Source: Prevotella bivia DSM 20514
Lineage (GTDB): Bacteria; Bacteroidota; Bacteroidia; Bacteroidales; Bacteroidaceae
Assembly (NCBI RefSeq): GCF_000262545.1
Contig: NZ_JH660660.1
Coordinates: 163,500 to 227,499 of the forward strand
Direction of reading: 5' to 3'
DNA: 64,000 nt
Shown here in pieces: positions 45,783-54,585 of the stretch (positions within the stretch are counted from its first letter, which is position 1; the number at the start of each line of letters is the position of its first letter). Position numbers and translations under genes: made by a program. Below the pieces are notes generated by a model. The model was given only the letters and a program-made list of their open reading frames with translations, made no database searches and was not told the DNA's origin.

Positions 45783-46325
45783 TTATTGCTTCTTCATAAT
45801 ACTCTTTCCTGCTTCTACAGCCTCCATATTCAATGGAATTAATCCATGATGGCGCTCTGGAAGAGTTTTATATAGAGCTTTCTGTAGTCCGTCATTGCTT
45901 ACCACTGGGCAAACCCCAAGTAAGCCACCAAGAACTATCATATTGAAAACTTTTGAGTTTTTCAACTCTGCAGCTTTCTCCACTGCGTTTATACGATAAA
46001 TTTGAATATCAGTACGTTTTGGTGGATTAATAATACCATTGCCCTCATAAATGAGAATACCACCTGGTTTAACTTTTTCTTCAAACTTATCTAGTGATGG
46101 CTGATTGAGAACAATAGCCACATCATATTTACTTAAAATTGGAGAAGAAATACGTTGGTCGCTTACAATAACAGTAACATTGGCAGTACCGCCACGTTGC
46201 TCTGGCCCATAAGCTGGCATCCAAGTAACTTCTTTACCTTCCATCAGACCTGAATAAGCAAGAATTTTACCCATGGATAAAACACCCTGTCCTCCAAATC
46301 CACTTATTATGATTTCAGTCTTCAT
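45783..46325 (-). CDS. 2-oxoacid:ferredoxin oxidoreductase gamma subunit (Kor/Vor type)
   Basis: A 180-residue POR_gamma domain protein. The start MKTEIIISGFGGQGVLSMGK and MPAYGPEQRGGTANVTVIVS are diagnostic. It is the coupling subunit of an oxygen-sensitive enzyme that oxidatively decarboxylates a 2-oxoacid (2-oxoglutarate or branched-chain) to acyl-CoA, reducing ferredoxin. It is the last gene of the operon, 84 bp after the beta subunit. Confidence 0.9.
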   Translation of the reverse strand: MKTEIIISGFGGQGVLSMGKILAYSGLMEGKEVTWMPAYGPEQRGGTANVTVIVSDQRISSPILSKYDVAIVLNQPSLDKFEEKVKPGGILIYEGNGIINPPKRTDIQIYRINAVEKAAELKNSKVFNMIVLGGLLGVCPVVSNDGLQKALYKTLPERHHGLIPLNMEAVEAGKSIMKKQ

Positions 46326-46409
46326 ATTTTTTCTTTTTTAATCTTTTGTATATTAAGAATATCACCATCTATAGTAAAATTATAAATGGATTCCATTCTT
46401 CTAATAATA

Positions 46410-47177
46410 TTAAAGACCTGTTGTATCTTTAAGGTCGCCTTTTACATACTTAGGGAACATATTCTCGCGCATCCATTCGTTAGCCTTAGCTGGAGAAAGT
46501 TTCCATCCACTATTACATGTAGAAACAATCTCTACTAATGAACTACCTTTTCCTTGCATACTAGCCTCGAATGCTTTACGAATAGCCTTCTTAGCCTTAT
46601 TGATAGAAGCCATGTTATCTACGCTTTGACGTGAAACATAACAAGTTCCTTCTAGCTGACTAGCAATTTGTGTCATATTCAATGGGTATCCATGGATTTC
46701 AGGATCACGCCCATAAGGACATGTTGCAGTCTTCTGACCAATCAAAGTTGTTGGTGCCATCTGACCACCTGTCATACCATAAATAGCATTGTTAATAAAG
46801 ATAATCGTGATATTTTCACCACGATTCAAAGCGTGAATAGTTTCTGCTGTACCAATACAAGCTAAGTCGCCATCACCTTGATAGGTAAATACCAAGCGAT
46901 CTGGCCATACACGCTTAATACCTGTAGCCAACGCAGGAGCACGACCATGAGGAGCCTCCTGCCAATCAATATCTAAGTATCTATAAGCAAATACAGCACA
47001 ACCTACAGGTGAAACACCAATAGTTTTCTCTGCCATACCCATTTCCTCAATAACTTCTGCTACCAATTTATGTACAACACCATGTGAACAACCTGGACAA
47101 TAATGCATAGTTTCATTGTTCATCAATGTTGGTTTCTTATACACCAAGTTCTCTGGTGCAATAATATTTTCAGCCAT
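46410..47177 (-). CDS. 2-oxoacid:ferredoxin oxidoreductase beta subunit (TPP-binding)
   Basis: A 255-residue subunit. The thiamine-diphosphate motif starts GDGDLACIGTAETIHALNRG and ends with the NN pair in IIFINNAIYGMTGGQM. CPGCSHGVVHKLVAEVIEEM near the N-terminus fits the Kor/Vor group. The gene follows the alpha subunit by 8 bp. Substrate choice between 2-oxoglutarate and 2-oxoisovalerate cannot be made from the sequence by eye. Confidence 0.92.
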   Translation of the reverse strand: MAENIIAPENLVYKKPTLMNNETMHYCPGCSHGVVHKLVAEVIEEMGMAEKTIGVSPVGCAVFAYRYLDIDWQEAPHGRAPALATGIKRVWPDRLVFTYQGDGDLACIGTAETIHALNRGENITIIFINNAIYGMTGGQMAPTTLIGQKTATCPYGRDPEIHGYPLNMTQIASQLEGTCYVSRQSVDNMASINKAKKAIRKAFEASMQGKGSSLVEIVSTCNSGWKLSPAKANEWMRENMFPKYVKGDLKDTTGL

Positions 47178-47185
47178 AATACCTC

Positions 47186-48274
47186 CTATTCTTTAATCAA
47201 CTTTTCTTTTAGTGCTGCTACTACTTCTTCTGGATCTGGTACAATACCGCCAAGACGTCCAAAGTGTTCCACTGGGATAGCACCATTAATTGCTAAACGT
47301 ACATCCTCTACCATCTGACCAGCATTGATTTCATTCACAAGAATACCCTTAGCATTCTTAGCTACTTCCACCAATTGCTTAGTTGGGAAAGGCCACAATG
47401 TAATAGGACGGAACAATCCTACCTTAATACCTTGCTTACGAGCAATGCTCATAGCTTTCTCACCAATACGTGCAGCACTACCAAAACTTACGATGATGTA
47501 ATCAGCATCTTCGCAATTATAAGTTTCATAGCGACATTCATTTTCTTGAATTTCTTTGTATTTATTCTGAAGATGAATGTTTCTAACTTCCATTACCTCT
47601 GGCTTCAGTTCCAAAGAAGTAATGATGTTAGGAGTACGCCCCTTAGCTTTACCAAATGTAGCCCATGGACACTCCTTTATTACTTCTTCCTCTGTACGAC
47701 GAGGCTTTATAGGAGGCAAAACTACTTTTTCCATCATCTGACCGATTACACCATCAGACAATATCATAGCAGGGTTGCGATACTTAAATGCAAGTTCGAA
47801 TGCTAAGTCAACAAAGTCTGCCATTTCCTGCACAGAGTTAGGAGCTAACACGATAACATAATAGTCGCCATTACCACCACCACGAGTTGCTTGGAAATAA
47901 TCGCTCTGACTTGGCTGAATAGTACCTAGACCAGGACCACCGCGCATAACATTCACAAAAACACCAGGAAGCTCAGCACCAGCCAAATAGCTAATACCCT
48001 CTTGCATCAAAGCAATACCTGGCGATGATGATGATGTTAGCACACGCTTACCTGCACCTGCACCACCATATACCATATTAATAGAAGCCACTTCGCTCTC
48101 AGCTTGCAATACAACCATACCAGTTGTTTCCCAAGGCTTTAAAGCTGCAAGTGTCTCAATAACTTCACTTTGTGGGGTAATAGGATAGCCGAAATACGCA
48201 TCAGCACCACATCTTATGGCAGCATGTGCAATGGCTTCATTACCCTTCATCAATTTAATTTCTTTTTCTGCCAT
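47186..48274 (-). CDS. 2-oxoacid:ferredoxin oxidoreductase alpha subunit
   Basis: A 362-residue subunit with the POR_N pyrimidine-binding domain (GNEAIAHAAIRCGADAYFGY at the start) and a C-terminal transketolase-like domain (KVGLFRPITLWPFPTKQLVE). The segment SSSSPGIALMQEGISYLAGA is conserved. It lies 2 bp after the ferredoxin subunit, so translation is coupled. Confidence 0.92.
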   Translation of the reverse strand: MAEKEIKLMKGNEAIAHAAIRCGADAYFGYPITPQSEVIETLAALKPWETTGMVVLQAESEVASINMVYGGAGAGKRVLTSSSSPGIALMQEGISYLAGAELPGVFVNVMRGGPGLGTIQPSQSDYFQATRGGGNGDYYVIVLAPNSVQEMADFVDLAFELAFKYRNPAMILSDGVIGQMMEKVVLPPIKPRRTEEEVIKECPWATFGKAKGRTPNIITSLELKPEVMEVRNIHLQNKYKEIQENECRYETYNCEDADYIIVSFGSAARIGEKAMSIARKQGIKVGLFRPITLWPFPTKQLVEVAKNAKGILVNEINAGQMVEDVRLAINGAIPVEHFGRLGGIVPDPEEVVAALKEKLIKE

Positions 48275-48276
48275 AA

Positions 48277-48510
48277 TTATTCCTCCACTTTTTTTCTATA
48301 AACTGTGATACAACCATCTGGACACACCACAGCACACGTTGTGCAACCTATGCAATCATCTGGCCTCTCCGAAACCATGTATGCATAACCATGCGCATTC
48401 ACTTTTTTCTTAACTACCGCAATGACATCTTTAGGACAAGCCACAAGACAGAGCTGACAACCTTTACAGCGGTCAGTATCGATTACGATAGCACCTTTCA
48501 TCTTGCTCAT
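48277..48510 (-). CDS. 2-oxoacid oxidoreductase delta (2x[4Fe-4S] ferredoxin) subunit
   Basis: A 77-residue ferredoxin-like subunit with two [4Fe-4S] motifs: CKGCQLCLVACPKDV at about residue 16 and CIGCTTCAVVCPDGC at about 54. It carries electrons from the TPP site to free ferredoxin. Confidence 0.93.
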   Translation of the reverse strand: MSKMKGAIVIDTDRCKGCQLCLVACPKDVIAVVKKKVNAHGYAYMVSERPDDCIGCTTCAVVCPDGCITVYRKKVEE

Positions 48511-48522
48511 TGTTTTTAAAAT

Positions 48523-48702
48523 TTAAGGATTATAAGCGTCCTTATTATAGAAGTTGAACATATCTTCCAACATTTGCTTAGCCTCCACCGCTGGCGATTT
48601 AGGATCCAACTCAATAGCTTCCATATAGCTATTCATTGCGTTTTGCCAATCACCACGTCTTCGGTAATCATTGCCTTGCTGATAATATTCTTCTGCTGTC
48701 AT
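48523..48702 (-). CDS. Small TPR protein leading the oxidoreductase operon
   Basis: A 59-residue protein starting MTAEEYYQQGNDYRRRGDWQ, with one TPR-like unit (NAMNSYMEAIELDPKSPAVE) and a C-terminal MFNFYNKDAYNP. It is too short to be noticed easily, but the TPR pattern is clear and it lies 12 bp before the ferredoxin gene. I recall the same arrangement in other Bacteroidales. It may be an assembly factor for the enzyme; that is inference. Confidence 0.8.
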   Translation of the reverse strand: MTAEEYYQQGNDYRRRGDWQNAMNSYMEAIELDPKSPAVEAKQMLEDMFNFYNKDAYNP

Positions 48703-48720
48703 AAGTTCGCTCGTGTTTTT

Positions 48721-49605
48721 TTATTGATAAAATTCTTTCTTTCCAGCCGATAAAGTGTTTTTCATTAGAGAGCAAATTGTCATCGGACCTACTCCACCAG
48801 GCACTGGAGTAATGTAAGAACAATGAGGTGCAACCTCATCAAACTTAACATCACCTGTTAGTTTAAATCCATTCTTTGCCGTAGCATCAGGCACTCTTGT
48901 TGTACCCACATCAATTACTACTGCACCCTCCTTCACCATATCTTCTGTTACAAAATTAGGAACACCGATAGCAGCAATAATAATATCTGCCTCTCGACAT
49001 TCCTCCTTTAATGTTTTTGAACGTGAATGACACACCGTAACGGTAGCATCACCTAAATGTTTCTGTATCATAAGCTGTGCCATTGGCTTACCCACAATAT
49101 TACTTCTGCCCAATATCACACACTTCTTTCCAGAAGTAGGAATATTGTAATGTTGTAGTAATGTGAGGATACCCAATGGTGTTGCTGAAATAAAACATGG
49201 GAGACCTATTGCCATTCTACCCACATTGATAGGATGAAACCCATCTACATCTTTGCGATAGTCGATAGCCATAATGATCTTTTGCTCATCAATATGCTTT
49301 GGTAAAGGCAACTGAACAATAAAGCCATCGACATCATTGTCCTTATTCAACTGACCGACACAAGCTAGAAGCTCCTCTTCGGTTACATCTGCTTCAAATC
49401 GAATTAAAGTAGATTTAAATCCACATTGTTCACATGCGAGCACCTTGTTTTTAACATAAGTCTCACTACCTCCATCATGTCCTACAAGGACTGCTGCCAA
49501 ATGAGGCTGCTTACCACCTTTGGATAAGATGCCTTTCACCTCCTCGGCAATTTGTTGTTTAATGGCGGTAGCTGTAGCCTTGCCATCGATCAATTGATAT
49601 CCCAT
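48721..49605 (-). CDS. folD: Methylenetetrahydrofolate dehydrogenase / cyclohydrolase
   Basis: A 294-residue bifunctional enzyme of one-carbon metabolism interconverting 5,10-methylene- and 10-formyl-[23 protein letters not shown] contains the substrate Tyr and catalytic Lys. [15 protein letters not shown] and [15 protein letters not shown] are FolD signatures, and [19 protein letters not shown] ends the domain. It lies between ffh (23 bp) and the TPR gene (18 bp) on the same strand, so this may be one long unit. Confidence 0.95.
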   Translation of the reverse strand: MGYQLIDGKATATAIKQQIAEEVKGILSKGGKQPHLAAVLVGHDGGSETYVKNKVLACEQCGFKSTLIRFEADVTEEELLACVGQLNKDNDVDGFIVQLPLPKHIDEQKIIMAIDYRKDVDGFHPINVGRMAIGLPCFISATPLGILTLLQHYNIPTSGKKCVILGRSNIVGKPMAQLMIQKHLGDATVTVCHSRSKTLKEECREADIIIAAIGVPNFVTEDMVKEGAVVIDVGTTRVPDATAKNGFKLTGDVKFDEVAPHCSYITPVPGGVGPMTICSLMKNTLSAGKKEFYQ

Positions 49606-49628
49606 ATAGTTATATTTTATTTAAAGAT

Positions 49629-50990
49629 TTATAGTTTAGGCATATTTGGCATATTAGGCATATTCTTTAAGTCTTTCATCTTACTCATCATGCCAGCCAT
49701 TTTCGATCCAGTGACCATCTTCATCATTTTACGAGTCTGGTCAAACTGTTTTACTAAGCGGTTCACCTCTTGAAGATTCGTACCCGACCCCTTTGCAATA
49801 CGCTGTTTACGCACATTGTTTAATATTTCAGGGTTGGTACGCTCTTTAGGAGTCATACTCTGTATAATGGCTTCAATGCCTTTAAATGCATTATCATCTA
49901 TATCAACGTCTCTAATTGCTTTACCTACCCCAGGAATCATAGCAGCTAAGTCTTTCAAGTTACCCATCTTCTTAATCTGTTGTATCTGGTTGTAGAAGTC
50001 GTTAAAGTCGAACTTATTCTTTTGTATCTTCTTTTGCAAGCGTTTTGCTTCTTCCTCATCAAACTGCTCTTGCGCACGTTCAACAAGCGAAACAACATCT
50101 CCCATACCCAAAATACGGTCAGCCATACGCTCAGGATGGAACACATCTATAGCCTCCATCTTTTCGCCTGTTCCGATAAACTTGATAGGCTTTGTTACGA
50201 CTGTTCTAATAGAGAGCGCAGCACCACCACGAGTATCACCATCAAGCTTGGTAAGAACAACACCATTAAAGTCTAAGCGATCATTAAATTCCTTTGCTGT
50301 ATTTACTGCATCCTGACCTGTCATTGAGTCAACAACAAACAAGGTTTCATCAGGATTAACATGATTTTTCAAGCTTTCTATCTCGTTCATCATGTCCTCA
50401 TCAATAGCCAAACGACCAGCCGTATCAATGATTACAACATCATTCCCCTTAGCCTTTGCTTCTGCTATCGCATGAGTAGCGATCTCATTCACATTTTTAT
50501 TTTCAGGTTCGCTATATACAGGTACATTCACCTGCTCACCCACTACTTTCAACTGCTCAATAGCTGCTGGACGATAAACATCACATGCCACAAGCAATGG
50601 GGTCTTATGCTCCTTAGCTTTGAGCATGTTTGCAAGTTTACCTGTAAAAGTTGTCTTACCCGAACCTTGCAAGCCACTCATCAAAATAATAGCAGGACGA
50701 CTTGTAAGCTTTAAGCCTACAGCCTCTCCACCCATCAAATCTGCCAGCTCGTCGTGTACCAACTTCACCATCAACTGTCCAGGCTTCACAGCCGTAAGCA
50801 CATTCATTCCAAGTGCTTTAGTTTTTACGGTATCTGTAAACGACTTTGCTACTTTATAGTTCACATCGGCATCAAGTAGTGCTCTGCGCACATCCTTTAA
50901 TGTTTCTGCTACATTTATCTCTGTAATTTTACCTTCACCTTTAAGGATTTTAAACGAGCGTTCAAGACGGTCACTTAGATTTTCAAACAT
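49629..50990 (-). CDS. ffh: Signal recognition particle protein Ffh (SRP54)
   Basis: A 453-residue GTPase that binds signal sequences and 4.5S RNA and targets ribosomes to the membrane. The N domain is followed by the G1 motif SGLQGSGKTTFTGKLA near residue 105, DTAGRLAIDEDMMNE (G3) and TKLDGDTRGGAALSI (G4). The C-terminal Met-rich M domain ends MKDLKNMPNMPNMPKL. Length is normal. Confidence 0.96.
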   Translation of the reverse strand: MFENLSDRLERSFKILKGEGKITEINVAETLKDVRRALLDADVNYKVAKSFTDTVKTKALGMNVLTAVKPGQLMVKLVHDELADLMGGEAVGLKLTSRPAIILMSGLQGSGKTTFTGKLANMLKAKEHKTPLLVACDVYRPAAIEQLKVVGEQVNVPVYSEPENKNVNEIATHAIAEAKAKGNDVVIIDTAGRLAIDEDMMNEIESLKNHVNPDETLFVVDSMTGQDAVNTAKEFNDRLDFNGVVLTKLDGDTRGGAALSIRTVVTKPIKFIGTGEKMEAIDVFHPERMADRILGMGDVVSLVERAQEQFDEEEAKRLQKKIQKNKFDFNDFYNQIQQIKKMGNLKDLAAMIPGVGKAIRDVDIDDNAFKGIEAIIQSMTPKERTNPEILNNVRKQRIAKGSGTNLQEVNRLVKQFDQTRKMMKMVTGSKMAGMMSKMKDLKNMPNMPNMPKL

Positions 50991-51031
50991 TGTTTTTAAA
51001 AGTATACTTATTTATTTCGAAAATATATTCG

Positions 51032-51063
51032 CAAAGATAATAAAAACAGAAGCAAAATTCAAA
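51032..51063 (-). promoter_or_regulatory. Bacteroidetes promoter of ffh
   Basis: On the complement TTTG (51060-51063), a 20-bp spacer and TATCTTTG (51032-51039). The leader is about 35 nt. The rest of the 357-bp divergent gap up to the GYF_2 gene holds no further gene that I can see. Confidence 0.65.
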
Positions 51064-51318
51064 TACATTCCCACCTTTTTTATATATTTTAATTCTATAC
51101 CATGATTGAAATACGTACACAGTCTATAGCAGCTCTAAATATTTCTCTTTAATCAGCTTTAGTGGCATAAATTCGCCTGCACTAGCAACTCTCATTACAA
51201 AGTTAAGGTACTTTTTATGTAAAATAAGAAAACAGCGTACTATCCCAAAAACGTTTTGATATTTGATACGTAAGTCAATAAATAAGCAAAAACCTCATAG
51301 CAACTGCCAAAAAATTAA

Positions 51319-51326
51319 TAAATTTG
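51319..51326 (+). promoter_or_regulatory. Promoter -7 box of the GYF_2 gene
   Basis: TAAATTTG fits TAnnTTTG, though no TTTG lies at the correct -33 distance. Because it overlaps a TTG at 51324, it supports the ATG at 51348 as the start. Confidence 0.45.
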
Positions 51327-51347
51327 CAAGCAAAAAAGCAAAGAAAA

Positions 51348-52157
51348 ATGGAATACTACATAAGCATTAAAAACGAAAAGCGAGGACCTTACACACTCAA
51401 CGAACTAAAAGAGCGCAACCTTGATACTACCACACTAGTAATGCCTACCAATGGCGAAACGTGGATACCAGCTTGGCAAGTTGAAGAATTACGCCCTCTT
51501 CTCGAAGCTACAATAGCCGAAAACACAGCAAGAGAAAGTAGTAGTACAGAGGATACTACTAGCCAACAGTTCATAGGAGAACCTTTACAAACAATAGAAG
51601 CAGAAGCTATCCAAGAAGAAGTCCCTTTTGTGAAAGCTAAGCCCGTATATAAAAGCAACAGGAGTAGCGCATACGAAGCCCCTTATAATGCTCCTAAAAA
51701 GAAGCAAACGCACGGGTGTCTTATCTCGCTCGTGGTACTTGTAGTTATGATCCTACTGCTATGCTTCACTTGCCCTACCAAGGACGACCATAAACAAGCA
51801 TTAGCGAATGTGGTAACGCAAACCATGAACGATGCTACAAACCAGATAGATAAGACTTCTAGCTTTGGCGATATTGGGCAAGCCTTTGCTACAATGCTAT
51901 TGTCGACTATAGAAAGAACCATTCAGTCGTCTATTGATCACTTACTACAGGTAGATAACTACGGTATTTGCTCTATTGGTAAAATCAATATTGATGGGCA
52001 GGAAAAGATCATTTCAGTAGGCATTCTAACCCATGTTTTTACGATAGATAAGCAAGATATAGAACAAGAGATTAGCAAGCGCGTCCAAGGCGAAACAGAT
52101 ATTCAAACCGATGATAAAATAAAACAAACGATCAAAGGCTTGATCAATTCTATTTAA
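51348..52157 (+). CDS. GYF_2 domain membrane protein
   Basis: A 269-residue protein. Residues 1-45 form a GYF_2 domain (MEYYISIKNEKRGPYTLNEL, then TWIPAWQVEEL). An acidic linker follows, and a membrane helix lies at about 123-143 (CLISLVVLVVMILLLCF). The C-terminal 120 residues are helical with no known fold. GYF_2 proteins are usually predicted to bind proline-rich partners at the membrane; the role here is unknown. The last 8 bp overlap the end of the convergent EEP gene. Confidence 0.75.
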   Translation: MEYYISIKNEKRGPYTLNELKERNLDTTTLVMPTNGETWIPAWQVEELRPLLEATIAENTARESSSTEDTTSQQFIGEPLQTIEAEAIQEEVPFVKAKPVYKSNRSSAYEAPYNAPKKKQTHGCLISLVVLVVMILLLCFTCPTKDDHKQALANVVTQTMNDATNQIDKTSSFGDIGQAFATMLLSTIERTIQSSIDHLLQVDNYGICSIGKINIDGQEKIISVGILTHVFTIDKQDIEQEISKRVQGETDIQTDDKIKQTIKGLINSI

Positions 52158-53130
52158 ACACTAACTTTAGTACCAACGGCAAATGATCGCTGAAGCCATG
52201 ATTATAACGCATACCATTATAATTGCGACGTGGCTTAACACCGCCGTATTTCGTATCAGGCTCTAAAAGGAAAGGTGCATCATTGATATAGCAGTCCTTA
52301 ACGTTAGAGAGCAAGTTGCCCGACACTAAGATATGATCCAAGCTACCCCACTCGCCTTGATAACGATAAGTGGCTTTCGCACCATGTGTGCCTTGTGCGT
52401 TGGCTGAAACATCTAGCATATTATGTACATAGAGTTTCTGTAAAGAAGGCGAATCGGAATAGTCATTAAAGTCGCCCATTATCAACATCTTAGCATGAAC
52501 ATCTATAGCTTTAATGGAATCTATGGAGCATGCTAATTGCTTTGCTATATGCAACCTGTATGGGCGCGTCTGTAATTCCCCACCCGACCTGCTTGGCGCA
52601 TGTACCAAAAACACATGTAGCGTGTCGCTGCTAGGTATCTCCCCCATTACATGCAAGATGTCGCGCGTGGGCTTCATACCTTTCATAGGAATTATGCGAA
52701 TGGTATCCGCCTTCAGCAATCGAAAGGAGAAAGGGGAATAAAGCAAAGCTACATCTATGCCACGCTCATCGGCCGACTGCGTCATTACATATTCATAGCG
52801 TGCTTTTCTAAGTAGCGAACGTTTGGTAAGATCGAACAATACAGTATCGTTTTCCACTTCACACAAGCCCACCACGTCAGGTACTGACCATCTTGTGCTA
52901 TCCTTTCCGCACGAGAGAATGGTTTTTCCTATATTGTTAAGTTTTTCCCAATATTTAGCCTTACTCCAATGGCGCAAGCCATCGGGTAAAAACTCTTCAT
53001 CGTGCTTCAAAGTATCATGCCGCACGTCAAACATATTTTCCGTGTTCAACTCTACAATAGTAAACCGTGTTTGAGCAATACCGCCCAGCGGGAAGAGTAG
53101 GTATAACAGTATGTATAAAAGAAGTTTCAT
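52150..53130 (-). CDS. Secreted endonuclease/exonuclease/phosphatase-fold hydrolase
   Basis: A 326-residue protein with signal peptide MKLLLYILLYLLFPLGGIAQ and an EEP domain. FTIVELNTENMFD, VGLCEVEND (metal Glu), MLIMGDFNDYSDSP (GDFND) and the C-terminal GFSDHLPLVLKLVF (SDH) are the standard catalytic motifs. It would be exported and hydrolyse a phosphodiester, nucleic acid or phosphoester, but the substrate is not known. DAHP synthase/CM lies 31 bp upstream on the same strand. Confidence 0.88.
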   Translation of the reverse strand: MKLLLYILLYLLFPLGGIAQTRFTIVELNTENMFDVRHDTLKHDEEFLPDGLRHWSKAKYWEKLNNIGKTILSCGKDSTRWSVPDVVGLCEVENDTVLFDLTKRSLLRKARYEYVMTQSADERGIDVALLYSPFSFRLLKADTIRIIPMKGMKPTRDILHVMGEIPSSDTLHVFLVHAPSRSGGELQTRPYRLHIAKQLACSIDSIKAIDVHAKMLIMGDFNDYSDSPSLQKLYVHNMLDVSANAQGTHGAKATYRYQGEWGSLDHILVSGNLLSNVKDCYINDAPFLLEPDTKYGGVKPRRNYNGMRYNHGFSDHLPLVLKLVFK

Positions 53131-53161
53131 TTATCCCCATATTTTTTTGCTACTTCCAGCC

Positions 53162-54253
53162 TTATCTCTGATTGATAATGGCTAATTGTTGGCGAATACT
53201 TTCTTCATGGATTAACTCGAAAACCTGTGCTGCAAACTGCCCGTCCATACCACAAAGACTGGCTTGCGCTCCACGCTTTTCTAATATTTCCTTGTATCTA
53301 TTCGACTGTAACACCGTCATATTATGCTCTTTCTTGTAAGTACCTATCTCACGACACACACGAAAACGCTTGGCAAGCAAGTCCATTAAGTTATCGTCTA
53401 GTTCGTCTATCTGTGAGCGCAACTGACGGATACCCTCCGTAGAGCTATGTCCATCGCGCACTACAAGCAGTGAAAGAATATAATCAAGAATATCAGGGGT
53501 AACCTGCTGTGAGGCATCACTCCATGCACAATCAGGGTTGCAATGGCTCTCAACGATCAATCCATCAAAACCTAAGTCCATAGCTTGCTGACAAAGGGGG
53601 GCTATCAAATTGCGACGCCCACCGATGTGGCTAGGATCGCAAATAATGGGCAATTCAGGGATACGACGGCGTAGCTCAATAGGAATTTGCCACATAGGCG
53701 AATTGCGATACATCTTATTATCATAGCTTGAGAAACCTCGATGAATAGCTGCCAACCGCTTGATACCTACTTGGTTGAGGCGTTGTAAGGCACCAATCCA
53801 TAGCTCTAAATCGGGATTAACTGGATTTTTCACGAGAACAGGCACATCAATGCCTTGCAAACTATCGGCTAATGCCTGCATAGCAAAGGGATTTGCTGAA
53901 GTGCGAGCACCCACCCATAAAATATCCATACTATATTTTAGTGCTAACTCCACATGCCCTGGTGTTGCCACCTCTGTACCCACAAGCATACCTGTTTCGT
54001 CTTTTACGCGCTTAATCCATGGTAAAGCTATCTCCCCATTACCCTCGAAGCCGCCGGGTTTTGTGCGTGGCTTCCATACCCCTGCACGAAACATGTGGCA
54101 ACCTTTAGCAGCAAGACTTTTAGCTGTTTCCATAACTTGCTCCTCTGTTTCAGCCGAACAGGGCCCTGCTATCACAATAGGGCGCTCGTTGTCGCTGGGC
54201 AATTGTAAGGGTTCTAACTCGAGTTCCATAAGCTTATTTATTCTATTCTTCAA
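53162..54253 (-). CDS. Bifunctional DAHP synthase / chorismate mutase type II
   Basis: A 363-residue fusion. Residues 1-260 are a type I-beta DAHP synthase (PIVIAGPCSAETEEQV, FRAGVWKPRTKPGGFEG, CDPSHIGGRRNLIAPL and ESHCNPD), joining PEP and erythrose 4-phosphate. Residues about 268-363 are an AroQ-type chorismate mutase (IRQLRSQIDELDDNLMDLLA and KEHNMTVLQSNRYKEILEKR). The CM domain probably gives feedback control of the shikimate pathway that ends with aroC at 3504. This arrangement is standard in Bacteroidetes. Confidence 0.93.
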   Translation of the reverse strand: MKNRINKLMELELEPLQLPSDNERPIVIAGPCSAETEEQVMETAKSLAAKGCHMFRAGVWKPRTKPGGFEGNGEIALPWIKRVKDETGMLVGTEVATPGHVELALKYSMDILWVGARTSANPFAMQALADSLQGIDVPVLVKNPVNPDLELWIGALQRLNQVGIKRLAAIHRGFSSYDNKMYRNSPMWQIPIELRRRIPELPIICDPSHIGGRRNLIAPLCQQAMDLGFDGLIVESHCNPDCAWSDASQQVTPDILDYILSLLVVRDGHSSTEGIRQLRSQIDELDDNLMDLLAKRFRVCREIGTYKKEHNMTVLQSNRYKEILEKRGAQASLCGMDGQFAAQVFELIHEESIRQQLAIINQR

Positions 54254-54448
54254 TACTGTCTTATTTTATACGTTGTCGATATTGTTTTGTAAAGGTAAGC
54301 CTTTTTCCGAAAAAGAATGACTAAAAAAGCAAAAAATAGCAGATTTGAGCTTTTGTTTTGAGTTTCAAGTGGTTGTGGCAGTCGTTGGCTTTTTGTGGCA
54401 TTCGTGAGGAAATGCGAAAATGGCGAATTTGAGAAGTAGAAACGCTTT

Positions 54449-54462
54449 CAAGTCATTACCTC
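54449..54462 (+). repeat. Candidate attachment-site core, left copy
   Basis: CAAGTCATTACCTC occurs here and again at 59450-59463 in the same orientation. It lies 124 bp before the integrase start. Fourteen base pairs is in the range of core sequences used by NBU- and CTnDOT-type recombinases. Attachment-site status is inference. Confidence 0.4.
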
Positions 54463-54531
54463 AAAGAAACGCTCTAATAAGCATTTTTAACGGCTTCGGT
54501 TTTTACTTCTCAATTCTGCACAGGTTGTGAA

Positions 54532-54562
54532 TTTGCCATGCAACTCTCATGATTTAATTTTG
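54532..54562 (+). promoter_or_regulatory. Bacteroidetes promoter of the integrase gene
   Basis: TTTG (54532-54535), a 19-bp spacer and TAATTTTG (54555-54562) match both elements. The leader is about 17 nt. Confidence 0.7.
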
Positions 54563-54585
54563 CACAGAACAAAAAGCAAGGAATT

